NCBI GenBank assembly: GCA_944329505.1
Contig: CALVIJ010000036.1
Location: 1 to 8,274 of the forward strand
Direction of reading: 5' to 3'
Length of the DNA stretch: 8,274 nt
Source of the DNA: an uncultured Bacilli bacterium
GTDB lineage: Bacteria > Bacillota_I > Bacilli_A > RF39 > UBA660
In this document: in pieces, positions 5,625-8,274 of the stretch
How positions within the stretch are numbered: position 1 is the stretch's first letter
How the letters are laid out: each line of letters starts with the position of its first letter
Made by a program: the position numbers and the translations under genes
The notes under the pieces: model-generated
The model's database searches: none
Seen by the model: only the letters and a program-made list of their open reading frames with translations
What the model was told of the DNA's origin: nothing

Positions 5625-5677
5625 TTGAATTTTAAAGGAAATTTTGATATTATTTAATATGTATGAAAGCATACATA
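5625..5677 (+). promoter_or_regulatory. prsA promoter and 5'-terminal hairpin
   Basis: TTGAAT (5625-5630), 17 bp, then TATTAT (5648-5653) with TGA just before it (extended -10). The predicted start near 5659-5660 coincides with a 9-bp stem, ATATGTATG (5657-5665)/CATACATAT (5670-5678), with an AAAG loop. The ribosome binding site AAAGGAAG follows directly. Confidence 0.7.
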
Positions 5678-5694
5678 TGAAAGGAAGATTTTAC

Positions 5695-6690
5695 GTGAAA
5701 AAGAAAAAAATATTTGCATTGGTATTAGTTATGGCTTTGATGCTTACTGGTTGTGGTAATGAGGCTACTTTGGAAAATGGTGAAGAAGTTGTAGCTAAGA
5801 TGGATGGGCATACAATTACTGCCGAAGATTTATATGATGAGCTTAAAAAACAAGGCGGTGCTGTGACTTTAACTAACATGATTGATAATTTTATTGTTAA
5901 CAAGGAAATTAAAACTGATGATGATGCTGAATCATATGCGGATTCACAACTAAGTTCTTATAAACAATCTTATAAGAGTTATGGTCAAGATTTTGGTACT
6001 GCTTTAAAATCGGCTGGTTATTCTGGCGAAGATGAATTTAAAGAAGAATTAATCTTAGAATATAAGAAAAATATTGTTACAGAAAATTATGTTAAAGATC
6101 AATTAAAGGATTCTGAAATTCAAGACTATTATGATAATAATATTTATGGTGATATTGAAGCTAGACATATATTAATTAGTCCTAATACCAACGATGATAT
6201 GACTGATGATGAAAAAGAAGAAGCTGAGAAAAAAGCTAAAAAAGAAGCTGAAGATATTATTAAAAAATTAGATGATGGTGAAGATTTTGCTAAACTTGCT
6301 AAAGAGTATTCTGAAGATGAAAGAACAGCTAGTGAAGGTGGTATATTAAACGGTACTTATGTTTCTGTTGTCGATGAATTCTGGGATGGTGCTAGTGAAT
6401 TAAAAGATGGTGAATATTCTAAAGAACCTGTTAAATCTGAATATGGTTATCACATTATTTATCGTATCAGCCAAAAAGAAAAACCTTCGTTAGATGATGT
6501 TAAAGATGATGTAATCGACAGTTTAGTAGAAGAAAAAATAAATAATGATTCAACTTTACAAACTAGTGCTTTAGTAGCTTTAAGAAAAAAATATAATTTA
6601 GATATTACTGATGATGGACTTAAATCTTCTTATGATAATTCTATTAGTACAGCTCTAAGCTCTAACACATCACAAAACAGTTCAAATTAA
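5695..6690 (+). CDS. prsA: PrsA-type lipoprotein foldase (parvulin peptidyl-prolyl isomerase)
   Basis: This is a membrane-anchored extracytoplasmic foldase that helps secreted proteins fold. GTG 5695 is chosen because AAAGGAAG (5680-5687) is 7 nt upstream and a lipoprotein signal begins there. An upstream in-frame TTG at 5644 would fall inside the promoter. The 331-residue product begins MKKKKIFALVLVMALML and has the lipobox LTGC (17-20) for lipidation at Cys20. A SurA/PrsA N-terminal helical region spans about 30-150. The PpiC parvulin domain spans about 154-258, from IEARHILIS to EYGYHIIYRI, and includes GEDFAKLAKEYSED and GGILNGTYV. An acidic/Lys-rich insert (DDEKEEAEKKAKKEAED) lies inside it. 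The tail is Ser/Asn-rich. It converges on recX with a 9-bp overlap. The fibre-type proteins are possible clients, which is inference only. Confidence 0.93.
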   Translation: MKKKKIFALVLVMALMLTGCGNEATLENGEEVVAKMDGHTITAEDLYDELKKQGGAVTLTNMIDNFIVNKEIKTDDDAESYADSQLSSYKQSYKSYGQDFGTALKSAGYSGEDEFKEELILEYKKNIVTENYVKDQLKDSEIQDYYDNNIYGDIEARHILISPNTNDDMTDDEKEEAEKKAKKEAEDIIKKLDDGEDFAKLAKEYSEDERTASEGGILNGTYVSVVDEFWDGASELKDGEYSKEPVKSEYGYHIIYRISQKEKPSLDDVKDDVIDSLVEEKINNDSTLQTSALVALRKKYNLDITDDGLKSSYDNSISTALSSNTSQNSSN

Positions 6691-6704
6691 TGAACTGTTT
6701 TTTT
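6674..6704 (+). terminator. Terminator shared by prsA and recX ends
   Basis: AAAACAGTTCA (6674-6684) and TGAACTGTTTT (6691-6701) form a perfect 11-bp stem with a 6-nt loop, and seven T run from 6698 to 6704. The prsA stop lies in the loop and the recX stop lies in the stem, so both gene ends are inside the terminator. On the minus strand the tail is only TTTTGTG, so it is probably weaker there. Confidence 0.85.
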
Positions 6705-7455
6705 CTATAAAATCATTTATCTCTTCACTTGAAAATCCTTTAGCATATAGTTTTTGTTTTAATTTATTATATAATACATAGCCTTCATATTTTGTTTTTA
6801 ATTTATTATATATTTTTTCCATTTCCTTTTCTAGTCTACTATTATCTAAGGTAATATTTTCTAAATGACTTGCTATGTCTTCTCTACTATATCCTAAGTT
6901 AGACAAATATAAAGATGTTTTTTGTTTAAATATATATGTCGTGTCTTTAGTATTCGCACTTACTTTTTTATTGATAATTTTTTTTAATTTTTGATCAATC
7001 AAATCATCCGTGAAGTTTGATAAGGCATTTTCAATATAAATGCTTTCAATGTGATTATCTTCTAAATCTTTTTTTATTTTATAAGGTCCATCTAAAGATA
7101 AATTAATTCTATCATTTGTATAAGCTTCAGCAAATGCTTCATCATTAATTAGTCCGATTTCTTTTAAAGTGTTAATAATTTTGTCTTCATCGGATTTTAA
7201 AACTTCATTTTTATTTAATGTTTTTCTTATTTCATATTCACTACGCATTTTACGATTAATCATTTTTAAAATTTTATTGTAATTTTCATAATAATGTGTT
7301 TCTTCTTTTATTTTATCTAATAACTTACTATTGATTTTTTTATCATATAAAAGATTATTATTAATTATAACTTGGTCATTAGTAGTTATAATCTCATCAT
7401 TATCTAAAGTTATTTTATATTTTGAGCCGACTTTTTTTATGTTTTTTATTTTCAT
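6682..7455 (-). CDS. recX: RecX, regulator of RecA
   Basis: RecX binds RecA filaments and limits recombinase and co-protease activity. The 257-residue length fits the long RecX form of Firmicutes. After a non-conserved N-terminal part (1-55) come three-helix RecX modules. The first contains RSEYEIRKTL (71-80). The second holds the signature LINDEAFAEAYTNDR (102-116) followed by GPYKIKKDLED (123-133). Further repeats contain LSNLGYSREDIASHL and LYAKGFSSEEINDFIEK. ATG 7455 has GGTGAT 4 nt upstream, a modest ribosome binding site. The gene is monocistronic: it has its own promoter with a possible LexA site, and its end overlaps convergent prsA by 9 bp. It is Lys/Asn/Ile-rich, like the rest of the window. 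Confidence 0.92.
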   Translation of the reverse strand: MKIKNIKKVGSKYKITLDNDEIITTNDQVIINNNLLYDKKINSKLLDKIKEETHYYENYNKILKMINRKMRSEYEIRKTLNKNEVLKSDEDKIINTLKEIGLINDEAFAEAYTNDRINLSLDGPYKIKKDLEDNHIESIYIENALSNFTDDLIDQKLKKIINKKVSANTKDTTYIFKQKTSLYLSNLGYSREDIASHLENITLDNSRLEKEMEKIYNKLKTKYEGYVLYNKLKQKLYAKGFSSEEINDFIEKNSSLI

Positions 7456-7470
7456 TTGATCACCATAATT

Positions 7471-7500
7471 ATTATATCCACAAACATTTGTTTCTGTAAA
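7471..7500 (-). promoter_or_regulatory. recX promoter with a LexA-like box
   Basis: TTTACA (7500-7495), 18 bp, then TATAAT (7476-7471) on the minus strand. Between them, read on the plus strand at 7481-7494, is CAAACATTTGTTTC. It matches 12 of 14 positions of the Bacillus LexA/DinR box CGAACRNRYGTTYC. A repressor there would block RNA polymerase, which would place recX under SOS control. Confidence 0.5.
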
Positions 7501-7518
7501 GAAAAAACAAAAAAGTTT

Positions 7519-7746
7519 TTAAATCTTTTCTATCAAAATATTTTGGGTATCACTAACTCTTAAAGCCATAACAGTATTTTTTATTTTATATGCTCGCATA
7601 TTATCACCAAAATTTTTTAAGATTAATTTTACTTTTTCTCCTTTGACAAAGCCAATATCCATAAGTCTTCTTTTAATGTTTGAATTTGTATTAACAGATA
7701 TAATTGTACCCTCTTCATTTATTTTTAATTCATTTAAGCTTTTCAT
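7519..7746 (-). CDS. feoA: FeoA-family small SH3-like protein
   Basis: This 75-residue cytoplasmic protein belongs to the FeoA family, SH3-like beta-barrels that assist the FeoB ferrous-iron transporter or occur as C-terminal domains of DtxR-type regulators. The hallmarks are SLNELKINEEGTI at 3-15, the central KRRLMDIGFVKGEKV (25-39) and the closing ALRVSDTQNILIE (61-73). No feoB is present in the window, so it stands alone here; a FeoB could be encoded elsewhere. ATG 7746 has no purine-rich ribosome binding site upstream. Instead TATAAT ends 5 nt before it, suggesting a leaderless mRNA. It is divergent from sspI. A weak hairpin with T-rich tails after the stop (about 7500-7520) may terminate it. 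Confidence 0.85.
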   Translation of the reverse strand: MKSLNELKINEEGTIISVNTNSNIKRRLMDIGFVKGEKVKLILKNFGDNMRAYKIKNTVMALRVSDTQNILIEKI

Positions 7747-7751
7747 ATTTT

Positions 7752-7757
7752 ATTATA
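7752..7757 (-). promoter_or_regulatory. -10 element of feoA, implying a leaderless transcript
   Basis: TATAAT (7757-7752) is followed by AAAAT and then the feoA ATG, so the expected start falls on the A of the start codon. A TG lies one base off the extended -10 position. No good -35 is visible about 17 bp upstream, where TACAAC is the closest sequence. Confidence 0.4.
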
Positions 7758-7777
7758 TGCAGAAAAATATATTGGTT

Positions 7778-7807
7778 GTATATTTTTATTTTCTTTGGTA
7801 CATAATA
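7778..7807 (+). promoter_or_regulatory. Sigma-G-like promoter of sspI
   Basis: GTATA (7778-7782), 18 bp, then CATAATA (7801-7807) fits the forespore sigma-G pattern (GHATR, 18 bp, CATNHTA). AAAGGAA follows at 7814-7820. It matches the expectation for a small acid-soluble spore protein gene. Confidence 0.65.
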
Positions 7808-7829
7808 TGTTTGAAAGGAATTGATGATT

Positions 7830-8036
7830 ATGAATATAAGTATTAAAAAACATATTATGAATAATTTTAAAGGAGCTAGTAAGGAGGATATTAAGGAATC
7901 TATTGTTTCTTCTTTTAATGATAAAGATGAAATTACTTTACCAGGATTAGGGGTATTCTTTGGAATTGTGTGGGATAAAAGTTCTGAAGATGAAAGAAAT
8001 AAAATTTTGGATATTTTAAAGGATAGCTTAAATTAG
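7830..8036 (+). CDS. sspI: Small acid-soluble spore protein SspI
   Basis: SspI is a minor spore-core protein made in the forespore. The 68-residue product starts MNISIKKHIMNNF, matching the family's N-terminal helix. It carries the diagnostic core LPGLGVFFGIVW (37-48), followed by SSEDERNKILDILK (51-64), as in Bacillus SspI. ATG 7830 is chosen because AAAGGA (7814-7819) is spaced normally from it. The in-frame TTG 7821 and ATG 7824 are too close to that site, and the family begins at this position. The sigma-G-like promoter supports forespore expression. Its presence indicates that the organism forms endospores. The stop lies in the shared terminator with the convergent partial gene. Confidence 0.9.
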   Translation: MNISIKKHIMNNFKGASKEDIKESIVSSFNDKDEITLPGLGVFFGIVWDKSSEDERNKILDILKDSLN

Positions 8037-8047
8037 CTATCCTTTAA
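8016..8047. terminator. Bidirectional terminator between sspI and the right-edge gene
   Basis: AAAGGATAGCT (8018-8028) and AGCTATCCTTT (8035-8045) form a perfect 11-bp stem, extendable by two T-A pairs, with a 6-nt loop. T/A-rich flanks lie on both sides. The sspI stop (8034-8036) and the opposing gene's stop (8046-8044) are both within it. Confidence 0.8.
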
Positions 8048-8274
8048 TTCATATTTACAAATTCTGGTTTTGAAAATTCATTGCCAGTAAATGTGACTTG
8101 ATATGTTGATCCGGCTACAACTTGATTAGAATTATCTAAAGTTTGAGTTTTAAATGTAAAATTAGTGGCTGTAAAATTGAAACTATTTGGATCAATTGTT
8201 TTTGAACTAATAACTGGGTCGGACAAGTTTTGGAATGCTGGATCTGATATTTTAGCAGAGTCTAATGTTTCTTT
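8044..8274 (-). CDS. C-terminal part of an unrecognised protein (cut by window edge)
   Basis: An open frame enters from the right edge and ends with TAA at 8046-8044, giving the last 76 residues. A TTG at 8226 could be read as a start, but the frame continues upstream without a stop (KETLDSAKISDPAFQNL) and no ribosome binding site is seen there. The true start therefore lies outside the window. The segment is rich in Ser, Thr, Asn, Phe and Asp (FNFTATNFTFKTQTLDN, GSTYQVTFTG) with alternating hydrophobic residues, suggesting beta-strands. This composition is common in extracellular or surface domains. No membrane helix or LPXTG motif closes the protein. I do not recognise the family. Confidence 0.7.
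   Translation of the reverse strand, partial: KETLDSAKISDPAFQNLSDPVISSKTIDPNSFNFTATNFTFKTQTLDNSNQVVAGSTYQVTFTGNEFSKPEFVNMN

Noticed and set aside
5644..5694. Upstream TTG start for prsA
   Set aside because: It falls in the -10 region and 5' hairpin, lacks a ribosome binding site, and would bury the lipoprotein signal 17 residues inside the protein.
5691..5903. 70-aa minus-strand open frame
   Set aside because: It is antisense to the lipoprotein signal and N-terminus of prsA; no translation signals.
6682..7455. Mycoplasma-type code with TGA as tryptophan
   Set aside because: recX ends at TGA at its expected length inside a terminator, and tryptophans in the window are written TGG.
7643..7846. 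67-aa plus-strand open frame
   Set aside because: It is antisense to feoA and runs over the sspI start region; the real genes there have family matches.

Overview
The window looks like chromosomal DNA from an AT-rich, endospore-forming member of the Bacillota (Bacilli or an Erysipelotrichia-like gut lineage). The evidence is the strong low-G+C codon bias, AGGAGG-type ribosome binding sites, a T-box riboswitch before argS, an SspI-type small acid-soluble spore protein behind a sigma-G-like promoter, and two YjcZ-like micro-proteins. TGA is used as a stop (recX), so this is the standard bacterial code and not the Mycoplasma code.

Layout. Positions 1-390 (minus) hold the N-terminal part of a multi-pass membrane protein cut by the window edge. 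Positions 553-3173 (minus) hold four tandem paralogues of a small secreted protein that resembles TasA/CalY (camelysin) fibre subunits. Each has its own sigma-A-like promoter, ribosome binding site and intrinsic terminator. Three of them share an almost identical promoter, leader and signal-peptide block, while the mature domains diverge. Positions 3232-4917 (minus) are argS, preceded by an Arg T-box leader with a perfect-consensus promoter. Positions 5314-5536 (minus) are two micro-genes (39 and 27 aa) with one transmembrane helix each, behind a sigma-K-like promoter. Positions 5695-6690 (plus) are a PrsA-type lipoprotein foldase. recX (minus) converges on prsA and overlaps it by 9 bp, with a shared terminator. 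feoA (minus) and sspI (plus) are divergent with overlapping promoters. A further partial minus-strand gene runs off the right edge and shares a terminator with sspI.

How it may work together (inference). The four TasA-like proteins are the candidate system: a set of separately transcribed surface or fibre subunits with a common export signal and variable mature parts. The truncated membrane protein just downstream may be part of their processing or export, and PrsA could fold them after secretion. argS, recX, feoA and sspI are ordinary housekeeping or sporulation genes. Two architectural habits recur: small hairpins predicted at the very 5' end of several mRNAs (edge gene, fibre genes 1-3, prsA), and terminators whose stems contain the stop codons of the genes they end.
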